64,000 nucleotides of DNA from Roseiarcus sp963770035 (GCA_963770035.1 CAVYON010000053.1:591733-655732); one strand, 5' to 3'. Positions 18,608 to 27,481 are shown, counted from the first letter of the stretch. Translations and numbers: made by a program. Notes: generated by a model not told the origin, from the sequence alone.

Positions 18608-18666
18608 GGCTTCGGCTCCGGCGCCGCCACGAGATGCGTGGGCGGCGCGACCCGGGTCAGCCGCTC
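18608..18666 (-). repeat. Duplicated 3' end of the MFS gene found at 21714-22994
   Basis: About 58 bp here closely match 21739-21796 in the same orientation; the first 30 bases (from GGCTTCGGCTCCGGCGCCGC on) are almost identical. Translated on the minus strand the segment gives TRVAPPTHLVAAPEPKPDRF, against TRVPPPAHLVAAPEPKPKPF at the end of the downstream MFS protein. This copy has no gene body. The two copies form direct repeats that bracket the metal-transport module at 18877-21636. Confidence 0.75.
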
Positions 18667-18876
18667 CTTTGGCGACGGGATCGAGATTAGCGTCCGCAAG
18701 ACCGCGCCATGACCGTCTGGCGACGCGTTGCCGCCCGCTTCGACGCGCCAACAGAAGATCCTGCGCGACCGTCCCGGACAAATTGCCGCATCTTGGGATT
18801 GTTGACCGGCCGGGCCCGCCGTCCGAAACCGGCTGTGTGGGCGGTCAGCCGCGCGACCCAAGGCTGGGGCAGAATC

Positions 18877-20160
18877 GTGAATTGGACCACGCGCCTCTAC
18901 TACCTTTCGCGCCGATGGGGAAAGGCCATCCGGCTGTTCCTGGCGATCGCGGGGCCCGGCATCGTCGTCATGGTCGCGGACAATGACGCGGGCGGCATCA
19001 CGACCTACGCGGCGACCGGTGCAAAATACCAATACCACTTGATCTGGTTCCTCATCATCCTCGGGCCGGTCGCCTACTACGTGCAGGAAATGACGGTCCG
19101 GCTGGGAGCGGTGACCAAGCGCGGGCACGCCGAGGCGATCTTCGACGGGTTCGGGCCGTTCTGGGGCTGGTTCTCGCTGATCGACCTTCTGCTCGTCGAC
19201 TGGCTGACCCTGGTCACCGAGTTCATCGGCATGACGACGGCGCTCGCGATATTCGGCGTCCCTGCGTGGGCGACCGTTCTCGCCGTCTGTCTGCTCATGG
19301 GCTTCATGGTGCTCAACGGCCGATACTGGACGTGGGAGAAACTCGCGATGGCGTTCTGCGCCATCAACCTGATCTACATCCCCGGCGCCTTCATGGTGAA
19401 TCCGAGCGTGTCGGACATCATCAGGCAGGGGATTATTCCGAATTTCCCCGGCGGTTTCACCGGCGAGCTGTTCTTCTTCTTGATGGCCAACATCGGCACG
19501 ACCATCGCGCCGTGGATGCTTTTCTTCCAGCAGTCGTCGGTCGTCGACAAGGGCCTCAAGGAGAACGACATCGCCTGGGGCAAGATCGACACCCTGGTCG
19601 GCGCTTTCTTTACCGTTCTGGTGGCGATCTTCATCATCATCGTGACGGGAACCGTGCTCAACGGGCGGGAAGTCACCGACGCGGCGCAGGCGTCGCGGAT
19701 GCTGATGGAGACCCACCACTGGGCCGGCATATTCATGGCGATTGGCCTCTTCGACGCCGGCCTCCTGGGTGCGATCTGCATCTCGCTCGCAAGCTCCTGG
19801 GCGTTCGGCGAGGTGTTCGGCTGGGCCCATTCGCTCAACAACAAGATCCGCGAGGCCCCGTGGTTCTATTTCGCGTATTTCTTCGCGCTCATCACGTCGG
19901 GTCTCGTCGTTCTCATTCCCGGCGCCCCGCTGGTGCTGATTACGCTGTTCGTGCAAGTCGTCGCGGTGACGCTGCTCCCGGCCGCGCTCGTGTTCCTCAT
20001 CCTTCTCCTCAATGACAAGGCCACGATGGGCGACCGCGTCAACACGCTTTGGGAAAACGTCATCAACGGCTCGATCGTGGCCGTGATCATCGCGCTGTCG
20101 ACGGCCTACGGCCTGACCACCCTCTTTCCGAGCCTGCTCGGCCAGTCAGGGACGCCATGA
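18877..20160 (+). CDS. NRAMP-family divalent metal transporter with non-canonical metal site
   Basis: A 427-residue, very hydrophobic protein of the NRAMP family. I start it at the GTG at 18877 because the upstream extension from 18709 is arginine-rich and unlike the family. In helix 1 the canonical DPGN motif is replaced by DNDAG (residues 35-39). In helix 6 the canonical GATVMPHN is replaced by GTTIAPWM (residues 207-214), so the metal-ligating methionine is alanine and the histidine is tryptophan. NRAMP-related Mg2+ transporters are known to have altered versions of these motifs. Together with the MgtE-like regulator gene downstream this suggests Mg2+ rather than Mn2+/Fe2+ (inference). Its stop overlaps the next gene by four bases. 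Confidence 0.85.
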   Translation: MNWTTRLYYLSRRWGKAIRLFLAIAGPGIVVMVADNDAGGITTYAATGAKYQYHLIWFLIILGPVAYYVQEMTVRLGAVTKRGHAEAIFDGFGPFWGWFSLIDLLLVDWLTLVTEFIGMTTALAIFGVPAWATVLAVCLLMGFMVLNGRYWTWEKLAMAFCAINLIYIPGAFMVNPSVSDIIRQGIIPNFPGGFTGELFFFLMANIGTTIAPWMLFFQQSSVVDKGLKENDIAWGKIDTLVGAFFTVLVAIFIIIVTGTVLNGREVTDAAQASRMLMETHHWAGIFMAIGLFDAGLLGAICISLASSWAFGEVFGWAHSLNNKIREAPWFYFAYFFALITSGLVVLIPGAPLVLITLFVQVVAVTLLPAALVFLILLLNDKATMGDRVNTLWENVINGSIVAVIIALSTAYGLTTLFPSLLGQSGTP

Positions 20161-20351
20161 ACATTTTTCACGCCATCGGCGCCGTGGTCGCCGACCAGAT
20201 CGAGCAGGTCCGCGCGATCAACCGCCGCTTCGCCAAACCGCGCCTGACGATGTCGCCGGCCGTGCAACGGGCGCTGCTCGCCTTGCGCATCTACCTGCTC
20301 ATTCTGGTCGGCCTGCTCGTTTACAAGTTCATTACGCTCCTGACGCCCTAG
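20157..20351 (+). CDS. Small single-pass membrane protein of the metal-transport module
   Basis: A 64-residue protein whose ATG overlaps the transporter stop codon (ATGA at 20157-20160), which implies translational coupling. The N-terminal 40 residues are charged and amphipathic (ADQIEQVRAINRRFAKPRL). The C-terminus is one hydrophobic helix (LLALRIYLLILVGLLVYKF). No family is recognised. Position between transporter and MgtE-like regulator suggests a small accessory subunit. Confidence 0.75.
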   Translation: MNIFHAIGAVVADQIEQVRAINRRFAKPRLTMSPAVQRALLALRIYLLILVGLLVYKFITLLTP

Positions 20352-20367
20352 GCCTTTCGAGGACGCC

Positions 20368-21636
20368 ATGTCGGTCGAAGCCAATCCTTCCAACGAGACT
20401 TACCTGCTCACCGATCTGATCGGCGGCAAGGCGCACGCATCCGGCAAGGCGATCGGCAAACTGGCCGACGTCGTCGCCGTCGACGGCGGCAAGGCCGCCG
20501 AAGTGACCCACCTCTTCATCGAGCGGCCCTTCGGCTACAAGTCGCTGATGATCCCATGGGACAAGGTCGAGCGGCTCGAGCCAAACGGTCGGTCGACCCT
20601 GGCGATTTCCAGGCCGGAAGACTTCGAAGGCGAGCCCGGCGAAGGCCAGGTGCGCCTGCGTGACCACCTGCTCGACAAGAAAGTTCTGGATAGCGATGAC
20701 GACGAGGTCGAGGTCGTCTACGACATCAGGCTCGCGCGGCTGAACGGCCGTCTCTTCGTCACTGGCGTCGACTGCTCGCGCTCCGGGTTCTTGCGCCGCA
20801 TTGGCCTTGGGCGGGTCGCCCGTTTCATCCGCAGCATCGCGGCGACGATTACAGACGACATGATTCCCTGGAGTTCGGTGCAGCCTCTGTCGCCGGGCAT
20901 CGGCCGGTTCAGCGGTGACCTGAAACTAAACCTCCTCAAGGCGAGACTGCCGCAAATTCATCCCGTCGACCTTGCCGACATTCTGGAGGAACTCGACCAC
21001 GACAGCCGGGTCGCGATCTTCAAGGAACTAGGAACCGACCACGCCTCCGAGACGCTTATCGAGGCGGAGCCTCGCGTGCAGCGCAGTCTGGTTTCGTCGC
21101 TGTCGGTCGAGCGTGTCGCGGAGCTGGTCGACGAGATGACGCCCGCGCAGGCCGCCGACGTCCTCGCCGCGCTGCCCTCCTCGGACAGCGACGCTATTCT
21201 CGACAAGGTCGATCCGGTCGAAGCGACGAAGATTCACACGTTGATCGACAATCACGATCTGCGCATCGTCGATTACGCGACGACGCGCTGCATCACGTTT
21301 CCGCCCGCCACCACCGTGTCCGAGCTCGTCTTGCGGTTCCGAAAGGCGGCCCGGGACGCCGAAGTGATTATGTATATCTACGTGACGGACGACGGCAACC
21401 ATCTCCTCGGCGTCGTCGACATCAAGGAAATTCTACAGTCGGAGCTGCACGACACGCTCGAGAAAATCATGACGACGAATCTCGTCACGCTGGACGAGAA
21501 TGAGACCGTTTCAGACGCCTACAAGCTCTTCGCACGGTACAGCTTTCGCGCCATCCCGATCGTCGGCGAGGACAATGTCTTCAATGGCGCCATTCCCTAC
21601 CGCGACATCATGCAGCTCAGCCATCGTATGCTGTGA
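20368..21636 (+). CDS. PRC-barrel / MgtE N-terminal / CBS domain protein lacking the MgtE channel
   Basis: A 422-residue soluble protein. Two PRC-barrel-like segments cover about residues 10-180 (LLTDLIGGKAHASGKAIGKL; the second contains DDMIPWSSVQPL). An MgtE intracellular N domain follows (ADILEELDHDSRVAIFKELG, and AELVDEMTPAQAADVLAAL, about 200-290). Two CBS domains close it (about 300-422; CITFPPATTVSELVLRFRKA and IMTTNLVTLDENETVSDAY). In MgtE these domains sense Mg2+ and gate a membrane channel, but here there is no transmembrane region. It is 16 bp downstream of the small membrane protein gene, so it probably regulates the NRAMP-like transporter in trans. Confidence 0.88.
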   Translation: MSVEANPSNETYLLTDLIGGKAHASGKAIGKLADVVAVDGGKAAEVTHLFIERPFGYKSLMIPWDKVERLEPNGRSTLAISRPEDFEGEPGEGQVRLRDHLLDKKVLDSDDDEVEVVYDIRLARLNGRLFVTGVDCSRSGFLRRIGLGRVARFIRSIAATITDDMIPWSSVQPLSPGIGRFSGDLKLNLLKARLPQIHPVDLADILEELDHDSRVAIFKELGTDHASETLIEAEPRVQRSLVSSLSVERVAELVDEMTPAQAADVLAALPSSDSDAILDKVDPVEATKIHTLIDNHDLRIVDYATTRCITFPPATTVSELVLRFRKAARDAEVIMYIYVTDDGNHLLGVVDIKEILQSELHDTLEKIMTTNLVTLDENETVSDAYKLFARYSFRAIPIVGEDNVFNGAIPYRDIMQLSHRML

Positions 21637-21713
21637 TCCGGTTGCCTACTGAGGCAGGGTAAGGCGGGCGCGCCCCGCGCGCTCGGGCCCGCACGCCGCC
21701 GCCGCTCTTGCGG

Positions 21714-22994
21714 CTACGCCGACGGCGGGAACGGCTTCGGCTTCGGCTCCGGCGCCGCCACGAGATGCGCGGGCGGCGGGACGCGGGTCAGCCGCTGGGC
21801 GACGACGAGCGCGACAATAGAGAGCGCGCCGAGAAACGCCGCCACGCCGGGCCAGCCGCAGGCCGCCAGCGCCCAGCCGCCCGACCAGCCTGCGAGACTC
21901 GAGCCGGCGTAATAGAAGAACAGATAGAGCGCGCTCGCCTGCGCATGCGCGTGCTGGACGCGCAAGCCGATCCAACTCGAGGCGATCGAATGGCCGGCGA
22001 AAAAGCCCACCGTCACCAGCGCGACGCCGACGATGATGACCCAAAGACTGCCCGACAGGGTCACGAGGGCGCCGAGCGGCATCAGCGCGACGGCCGGCAG
22101 GACGACCCGCCTGCGGCCGAAACGGCCCGCGAGGTCGCCTGCGACGGCGGATGCGACCGCCCCCAAGAGGTAGATGACGAAGACGAACCCGATTGCGGTC
22201 TGGCTCAGCGAGAAGGGCGGCGCCGCGAGGTGGAAGCCGATGTAATTGTACGTCGTGACGAACGCGCCCATGACCAGAAAGCCCAGCGCGTAGAGCAGGC
22301 GAAGGCCGGGGTCGGCAAGGTGCATCCGGATCGCCGGACCGATCGCGACCAGCTCGGCCTTCGGCGTCGAGTGTCTTTCCCGAGGAAGGGCGAAAGCGAA
22401 GGCCGCCGCACACAGGAGCGAGACAGCGCCGAGGGCGCCGAGCGCCCAGCGCCAGCCCCAGAATTGGACGATAGAAGCCGCAGCAAGGCGACCGCCGAGG
22501 CCGCCGAGCGTGTTGCCGGCGATGAACAGCCCCATCGACAACCCGATCGCCGACCGGTCGATCTCTTCGGCGAGATAGGCCATGGCGATCGCCGGAGCGC
22601 CCGACAGCGCCAGCCCGGTCAACGCGCGCGCCGCGATCAGCGTCGGCCAGTTCGGCGCCAGCGCCGCGGCCAGCGTCGCCGCGGCGGCTGCGATAAGCGA
22701 TGCGGCCATCACGGTCTTGCGGCCATAGGCGTCGGAGAGCGCCCCCGCCCCAAACATCGCGACAGCCAGCACGGCGGTCGTGGTCGAAAGCGACAGACTC
22801 GCCGCCGCCGGGCTCAGCCCAAAGGCGTGGACAAAGGCCGGCAGCATCGGCTGCACGCAATAGAGCAGCGCAAAGGTGGCGAGCCCCGAGAGGAACAGCG
22901 CAAAGCTCACGAGCCAAAATCGCGCATCGCTGCGCAAGATCTGCCGCGGCGCGGAATGGATCGATTCGGGAGAAGCAGCGGCCTCGGTCGTCAT
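21714..22994 (-). CDS. MFS transporter (YnfM-like, drug/metabolite efflux type)
   Basis: A major facilitator protein of about 426 residues with 12 hydrophobic segments. The start is placed at the ATG at 22994 (MTTEAAASPE) because the upstream extension to 23066 is basic and atypical. The first helix region contains FALFLSGLATFALLYCVQPM, a pattern of the YnfM/arabinose-efflux-like subgroup, and the loop-2 motif is GALSDAYGRKTVM. The C-terminus ends in a proline/lysine-rich tail (VAAPEPKPKPFPPSA). That tail is duplicated 3 kb away at 18608-18666. The gene is convergent with the metal-transport module. Confidence 0.85.
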   Translation of the reverse strand: MTTEAAASPESIHSAPRQILRSDARFWLVSFALFLSGLATFALLYCVQPMLPAFVHAFGLSPAAASLSLSTTTAVLAVAMFGAGALSDAYGRKTVMAASLIAAAAATLAAALAPNWPTLIAARALTGLALSGAPAIAMAYLAEEIDRSAIGLSMGLFIAGNTLGGLGGRLAAASIVQFWGWRWALGALGAVSLLCAAAFAFALPRERHSTPKAELVAIGPAIRMHLADPGLRLLYALGFLVMGAFVTTYNYIGFHLAAPPFSLSQTAIGFVFVIYLLGAVASAVAGDLAGRFGRRRVVLPAVALMPLGALVTLSGSLWVIIVGVALVTVGFFAGHSIASSWIGLRVQHAHAQASALYLFFYYAGSSLAGWSGGWALAACGWPGVAAFLGALSIVALVVAQRLTRVPPPAHLVAAPEPKPKPFPPSA

Positions 22995-23082
22995 GGCGGC
23001 GCGAACCTCTGCCGGGCGCCTGCGAAAGGCAAGACAAAATCGCTTGAAGCGGCGATGCCGCTTCAAGCGCTCGTGTGGCCCG

Positions 23083-23843
23083 CTATTCCTTGCCCATCAC
23101 CGCCAGCACCTGTTCGAGCGGCGCCGACGAGGTGCGGAACACGCCGGAATAGGGGCTCGACAGGTCGAGGATCATGAGAAAGGCCGAGGCGACCGCGATC
23201 GAGCCGACCAGGACGCCGAGCACCGACGTCGCGCTGGCCTTCGACATCAGGCCGTAGCCGAGGAACAGGAACGTGATCCAGCCGGCCACCGTCAGAAGCA
23301 GCGGATAGCAGACCGGCGCGGACAGCGCGAAGGACATCTGCAGCCGCGCCTGGCTGATCGCGTCCGATCGCTGCCTTCGCAGCCGTCAGCGCCTGCGTCT
23401 GCGCGTCGGTGGTCGGATGAAGCTTGGCGAACTCGCCCTCCCGCGCCCGCAAATTTCGGACCGCCGCTGCAAAATTGGTCGGCGGCGAAATTGGCGTCGG
23501 TCTGGTCGGCGGCCCAGACTTCGTCGATCGTCTTGCCAAGGCCGTCGCGCAGTTGCTTGCGCGCCGGGATCGCGTCCGGGCCATAGTCGGACAGCGCAAG
23601 GTCGAGCTGAAGCACTTTGGCCGCGAGGCCCTGCACGGCGGCGTTCTGCCCGGCGTAGACGCCGTAGCCCGTCCAGATGAGGAGGCCGAGCACCAGCGCC
23701 GAGAGCAGCGTCAGGAGACCGACGACGGCGCCGATCATGTCGCGGGTCGGGCCGGTCGTGTGTTTCTCCGGCAGCACCGCTGAAGGATGAGGCCGATCGA
23801 CCCGCCGCAGAAGATGGCGATGGCGAAAGCAACTTTTCCGCAC
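23083..23843 (-). pseudogene. DUF4239 (bestrophin-like domain) membrane protein, frameshifted
   Basis: Three minus-strand pieces make up one protein. The first (from about 23780) reads MIGAVVGLLTLLSALVLGLL with the conserved DLALSDYGPDAIPARKQLRD. The middle (other frame) reads NFAAAVRNLRAREGEFAKLH. The last (23083-23337) reads SAPVCYPLLLTVAGWITFLF and ends SPYSGVFRTSSAPLEQVLAV, a typical DUF4239 C-terminus. Frame changes lie near 23480 and 23350-23390. The function of the family is not established; it is an integral membrane protein distantly like bestrophin channels. It may be intact in the organism if the indels are sequencing errors. Confidence 0.75.
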
Positions 23844-24060
23844 TCATCCCACGTCCCCAGACCCGATAAAGGCAAGCCTTTTCCGACGCGTTCATGCGAC
23901 GGCTCGAAGCCGAGCGGGCGTATTGGCGCGAGGAAGAGTGCGCCGCCCTTACCCGCGGGAACTGGGGGGCGCGGAATGCAACAGCCTGCGGATTCTGTCG
24001 TACTGCCAGAGCCGCGATGGCTGCGGGTGGCCGTGCGGCGGAGAAGAGGGCTTCAGCATC

Positions 24061-25500
24061 ATGGACATTGTCTGGCTGCGCGACGACTTCCGCCTCGATG
24101 ACCAGCCGGCGCTCGCCGCGGCGGGCGGGAAACCGGCGCTCATTGTCTATGCCCACGACCCACGCCCTGAGAACGGCCGGCCGCTCGGCGGCGCGGCCAA
24201 GTGGCGGCTCAACCGCTCGCTCGCGAGCTTTCAGCGCGATCTCGCCGCGCGCGGCGGCCGGCTCGACATCGTCGAAGGCCCGGCGGACCGGACAATCCTC
24301 GCGCTCGCCGCAGCGGCCAACGCCTCGCGGGTCTCATGGACACGGCGCTACGAGGGAAACGCTGTCGCGGTCGACGCCGGCGTCAAGGCGGCGCTGAAGG
24401 CGCGCGGCGTCGAGGCCTTGAGTTTTGCCGCCCGGCTGATGCGCGAGCCGTGGCAGCTCAACAAGGCCGACGGCGAGCCGGCAAAAACCTACTCGGCGTT
24501 CTGGCGGCGCCATCGGGGGCTCGGCCCCCTGCCCGCGCCCATGCCCGCGCCTGCGCGGCTGGAAGCCGCGCCCTGGCCAGCCGCGGCGCCGGCGCGCACG
24601 CCGATCGAAGCGCTCCGCCTCACCCCGACCGCCCCCGATTGGGCCGGCGAGCTGGCGCTCGGCGAGACGCCCGGCAAATCGGGCGCTCAGACCGCGCTCG
24701 CCCGCTTCATCGAGACTGCGCTCATCGATTACGCGGATGAGCGCAATCGGCTCGCGCCTGACGCGACCTCCCGGCTGTCTGCGCATCTGCGGTTCGGCGA
24801 ACTATCCGCCCGCCGGGCGGCTTGCACGATCGAGGATGCCGCGGCGGCCGCGCCCTGGCTCGCCGGCGCGGCCGCCAAATATCTGTCGGAGCTCGGTTGG
24901 CGCGACTTTTCCTACGCCCTGCTCTACGCCCACCCCGATCTCGCCACGCGTCCGCTGCGGCCGGAATTCGCCCGCTTTCCGTTTCGCGCCGACGAAGCCG
25001 GCTTCCGCGCTTGGGCGCGCGGGCGGACCGGCTACCCGGTGGTCGACGCCGGCATGCGCCAGCTCTGGCGCACCGGCTACATGCACAACCGCGTGCGGAT
25101 GATCGCGGCGTCTTTCCTCATCAAGCACCTCCTGATCGACTGGCGGCGCGGCGAGCAATGGTTTTGGGACACGCTCTGCGACGCCGACCCCGCCAGCAAT
25201 CCGGCGAGCTGGCAATGGGTCGCCGGATGCGGCGTCGACGCCGCGCCCTATTTTCGCATCTTCAATCCAGTGCTGCAGGGCGAGAAGTTCGACCCGGAGG
25301 GGAGTTACGTCCGCCGCTGGGTCCCCGAACTCGCGCGTCTCGACGCGCGGTTCATCCATGCGCCCTGGCGCGCGCCGGCCGAGGGGCTCGCGGGCGCGGG
25401 GGTCGCTCTCGGAAAGACTTACCCGCACCCGATCGTCGATCACGACGCCGCCCGCGCCCGGGCGTTGGCTGCTTTCGCCGAGGCGCGGGGAGCGGCGTAG
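24061..25500 (+). CDS. phrB: Deoxyribodipyrimidine photolyase / cryptochrome family protein
   Basis: A 479-residue photolyase, which uses blue light and FADH- to split cyclobutane pyrimidine dimers in DNA. The ATG at 24061 begins MDIVWLRDDFRLDDQPALA, the standard N-terminal antenna-domain start; the longer frame upstream is not protein-like. The C-terminal FAD and DNA-binding region is well conserved: YPVVDAGMRQLWRTGYMHNR, IAASFLIKHLLIDWRRGEQW, and the SNPASWQWVAGCGVDAAPYF stretch. Length and domain order are normal. It is monocistronic and convergent with the cytochrome b561 gene. Confidence 0.92.
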   Translation: MDIVWLRDDFRLDDQPALAAAGGKPALIVYAHDPRPENGRPLGGAAKWRLNRSLASFQRDLAARGGRLDIVEGPADRTILALAAAANASRVSWTRRYEGNAVAVDAGVKAALKARGVEALSFAARLMREPWQLNKADGEPAKTYSAFWRRHRGLGPLPAPMPAPARLEAAPWPAAAPARTPIEALRLTPTAPDWAGELALGETPGKSGAQTALARFIETALIDYADERNRLAPDATSRLSAHLRFGELSARRAACTIEDAAAAAPWLAGAAAKYLSELGWRDFSYALLYAHPDLATRPLRPEFARFPFRADEAGFRAWARGRTGYPVVDAGMRQLWRTGYMHNRVRMIAASFLIKHLLIDWRRGEQWFWDTLCDADPASNPASWQWVAGCGVDAAPYFRIFNPVLQGEKFDPEGSYVRRWVPELARLDARFIHAPWRAPAEGLAGAGVALGKTYPHPIVDHDAARARALAAFAEARGAA

Positions 25501-25530
25501 CGGAGACGCGGCAATCGCCGACTGGAACGG

Positions 25531-26094
25531 TCAGGCCGTTCCGCCGGGCGCCATCCGTAGGAGGATGCCGTCGCGTCGGACGAAGTGATGATAGAGCGCG
25601 CCCCCGACATGCAGGCCCGCCAGAGCAAAAAGGGCGTAGGCCAACAGTTGATGAATCTCCTCTGCGGGATCGAAGATGGCGGGATTGGCTGCGACGCCAA
25701 AATTCAACTGGAAGACCCCATAGTCGAACCCCCGCCCATGCCAGACGCGCGCCACAACGCCGACGACTGGAATGAGAAGCATAAAAACGTAGAGGAGGTG
25801 ATGAACAGCGGGCGATGTTCGGCGGCTGAACTCGCCGATATCGGGCGGAAGTTCGGGCGCCCTGTGCGTAGCGCGCCACAGCAGCCTCGCGGCCACCAAG
25901 GCAAAATAGATCAGGCCGACGCAAACGTGAACATTGATCCAGAACGGCCGCGCTTCCCTCGGAATATCTTCGAACAGGAGCCCAAGGGCGCCGAGGAAGA
26001 CGATCAATAGGGCGACCGTCCAATGAAAAATTACAGCCCCGGCGCCGTAACGCGCAGGCGTGGGGGCTACGTTTTGCTTCATCGCTTCTCTCAT
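25531..26094 (-). CDS. Cytochrome b561 family protein
   Basis: A 187-residue, four-helix di-heme membrane cytochrome that shuttles electrons to or from the quinone pool; some family members act as superoxide:quinone oxidoreductases. Haem-ligand histidines sit in the usual places: AVIFHWTVALLIVFLG (helix 1), NVHVCVGLIYFAL (helix 2), HHLLYVFMLLIPVVG (helix 3) and HQLLAYALFALAGLHVGGAL (helix 4), followed by YHHFVRRDGILLRM. The ATG at 26094 is used; a second at 26082 is possible. A GGAACGG/CCGTTCC stem at the stop codon (25524-25542) may end transcription from both convergent genes. Confidence 0.9.
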   Translation of the reverse strand: MREAMKQNVAPTPARYGAGAVIFHWTVALLIVFLGALGLLFEDIPREARPFWINVHVCVGLIYFALVAARLLWRATHRAPELPPDIGEFSRRTSPAVHHLLYVFMLLIPVVGVVARVWHGRGFDYGVFQLNFGVAANPAIFDPAEEIHQLLAYALFALAGLHVGGALYHHFVRRDGILLRMAPGGTA

Positions 26095-26257
26095 TGGCAA
26101 ACAGACCTCGTCTCGGAGTCGCAAGGGGACTGCACACCTTGAGAGACGCATTCCTCCGGGCCGGCTGTGTGCTCCCAATTCATGGCTCGATCGAGACGGG
26201 GCGCTGCTTTGGCTCCCAGGCGCGCTACTTACGAGCGCGTCCAGGGACGGGCGAGGG

Positions 26258-27202
26258 TCACGACAGGATCTCCCGCCGCGCTTGCCAGGAACTGGCGAGC
26301 CGCCGCCACGATCGCTTGCTTGGCCTCGTCGCGCTTTTTTGGCGGAGATAGGACGGCTCAAGCGGGGGAAGAACGAAGCCGAAAGGTCCCCCGGCGATCG
26401 CGCCCCGCTCGGCCCAATAGGCGTCGTAGCGCGAATGCTTCGGGTCGTCCGGCAGCGTTCGATGGACGTGCAGCGCGTCGCCGACCGCATGAACGGCGGC
26501 GCCCAGTCCATCGGCGATCGCCCTCGCCGCCAAAAGCGCAGCGTCCTTGGGCCGAAGCCCGTACAGGTCGCGCGTCGCGTCGATCACCTCGCGCTTGTGG
26601 CCCGACTTCGGACCCTGCAACCCACCGATCGCCAGGGCGATGCGGCCGTCGACGGTAGAGAGGTTGAAGGTCAGACGGCTGAGAAGCGTCGCCGACCCCT
26701 CACGGGCGAGGCACAGGGTGCATTCGCCTTCGCGCTGGGTTTGCACCATTGTCGCGTCGATCAGGAACAGCCGGAATGTAGTGTCTTTTCGGCCCTGGAG
26801 GCGTGCGAGTTCAACCGGCCTGCCCGCACATAGGTCCCGCAGGCAGTCGGCGCCCATCAGAGTTCCGAACAGCCGGTAGTGCTCGACGAGCGCGCTGAGG
26901 CGGGTCGCCGGGTTGAGCCCGCGCCGCAAATAACCGTGCAATGGTTTGGACAGCACCCGTGCGTTCGGGATCACAGCGCCGTGCTGACGGTAGAGGCTCA
27001 GCGCATGATCTCGCCAGCTCCAGGCGACACGAGGCGCGAGCAAGGACCGGAGCCAGAATCGCCGCATGCCGCGGTCGCTAAACCCGGCCAACGGGCCCGT
27101 GTCAGCGTCAAGGATCATCCAGGTCGACAAAGGCCCCTCTTCCGCAAGCGCCAACCACCCCGGCGCGCGCCGGTCGAACGCGTGCTCGAAATTCCGCCGC
27201 AA
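26258..27202 (-). CDS. VirK/YbjX family protein (DUF535)
   Basis: A 314-residue protein matching the VirK/YbjX (DUF535) family. The recognisable block is IALAIGGLQGPKSGHKREVI, then TRDLYGLRPKDAALLAARAI and AVHAVGDALHVHRTLPDD, with RYDAYWAERGA further on. VirK-type proteins are linked to virulence or envelope stress in enterobacteria, but their biochemical role is not settled. The last 30 residues (RQKSATRPSKRSWRR) are atypical. A +1 frame after a run of six T (plus strand, about 26334-26339) gives a more natural helical C-terminus (KKRDEAKQAIVAAARQFLAS) and a stop near 26230, so an indel in the homopolymer is likely. Confidence 0.8.
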   Translation of the reverse strand: MRRNFEHAFDRRAPGWLALAEEGPLSTWMILDADTGPLAGFSDRGMRRFWLRSLLAPRVAWSWRDHALSLYRQHGAVIPNARVLSKPLHGYLRRGLNPATRLSALVEHYRLFGTLMGADCLRDLCAGRPVELARLQGRKDTTFRLFLIDATMVQTQREGECTLCLAREGSATLLSRLTFNLSTVDGRIALAIGGLQGPKSGHKREVIDATRDLYGLRPKDAALLAARAIADGLGAAVHAVGDALHVHRTLPDDPKHSRYDAYWAERGAIAGGPFGFVLPPLEPSYLRQKSATRPSKRSWRRLASSWQARREILS

Positions 27203-27363
27203 AGGACCGTTTCACGGCGTCCGAATTCGGGGCGCTGTCTATACATTTTCGTAATGTCGCTATGACGGCTGGGCGCTCTTGCTGTCAGGCGCCCAGGAGG
27301 AAGCCTGGCGGTGCTGAGGGTCGGCTCAGACTTGGGAGGGACGGAGAGTGAAGGAGGCGGTCA

Positions 27364-27481
27364 AGGCGCGACCGCGATTTTCGGACAGAAGTCCAATAAA
27401 ATCAATGCTTTAAGCGGTGAATTCGGCGTTTTTCGAGCGAGCAATTCAATGATTTCAAGGGGTTGCGGGAATGTTGGCGGA
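27364..27481 (+). repeat. Dispersed repeat, copy 1 (about 118 bp)
   Basis: This segment matches the reverse complement of 51880-51995 at roughly 80% identity by eye. Shared blocks include GACCGCGATTTTCGGACAG, AAAATCAATG, CGAGCGAGC and GATTTCAAGGGGTT, ending in AATGTTGGCGG. It lies in the 400-bp gap between the VirK/YbjX-like gene and ybdD. Both copies translate to similar peptides (TAIFGQ, KIN, ISRG, NVGGC), but neither has a convincing start or codon pattern, so I treat it as a non-coding or mobile-element-end repeat. The rest of the gap (27203-27606) shows nothing else. Confidence 0.7.

Noticed and set aside
23894..24060. An N-terminal extension or small gene before the photolyase
   Set aside because: The upstream translation is Cys/Arg-rich noise, and the photolyase family start is precisely at 24061.
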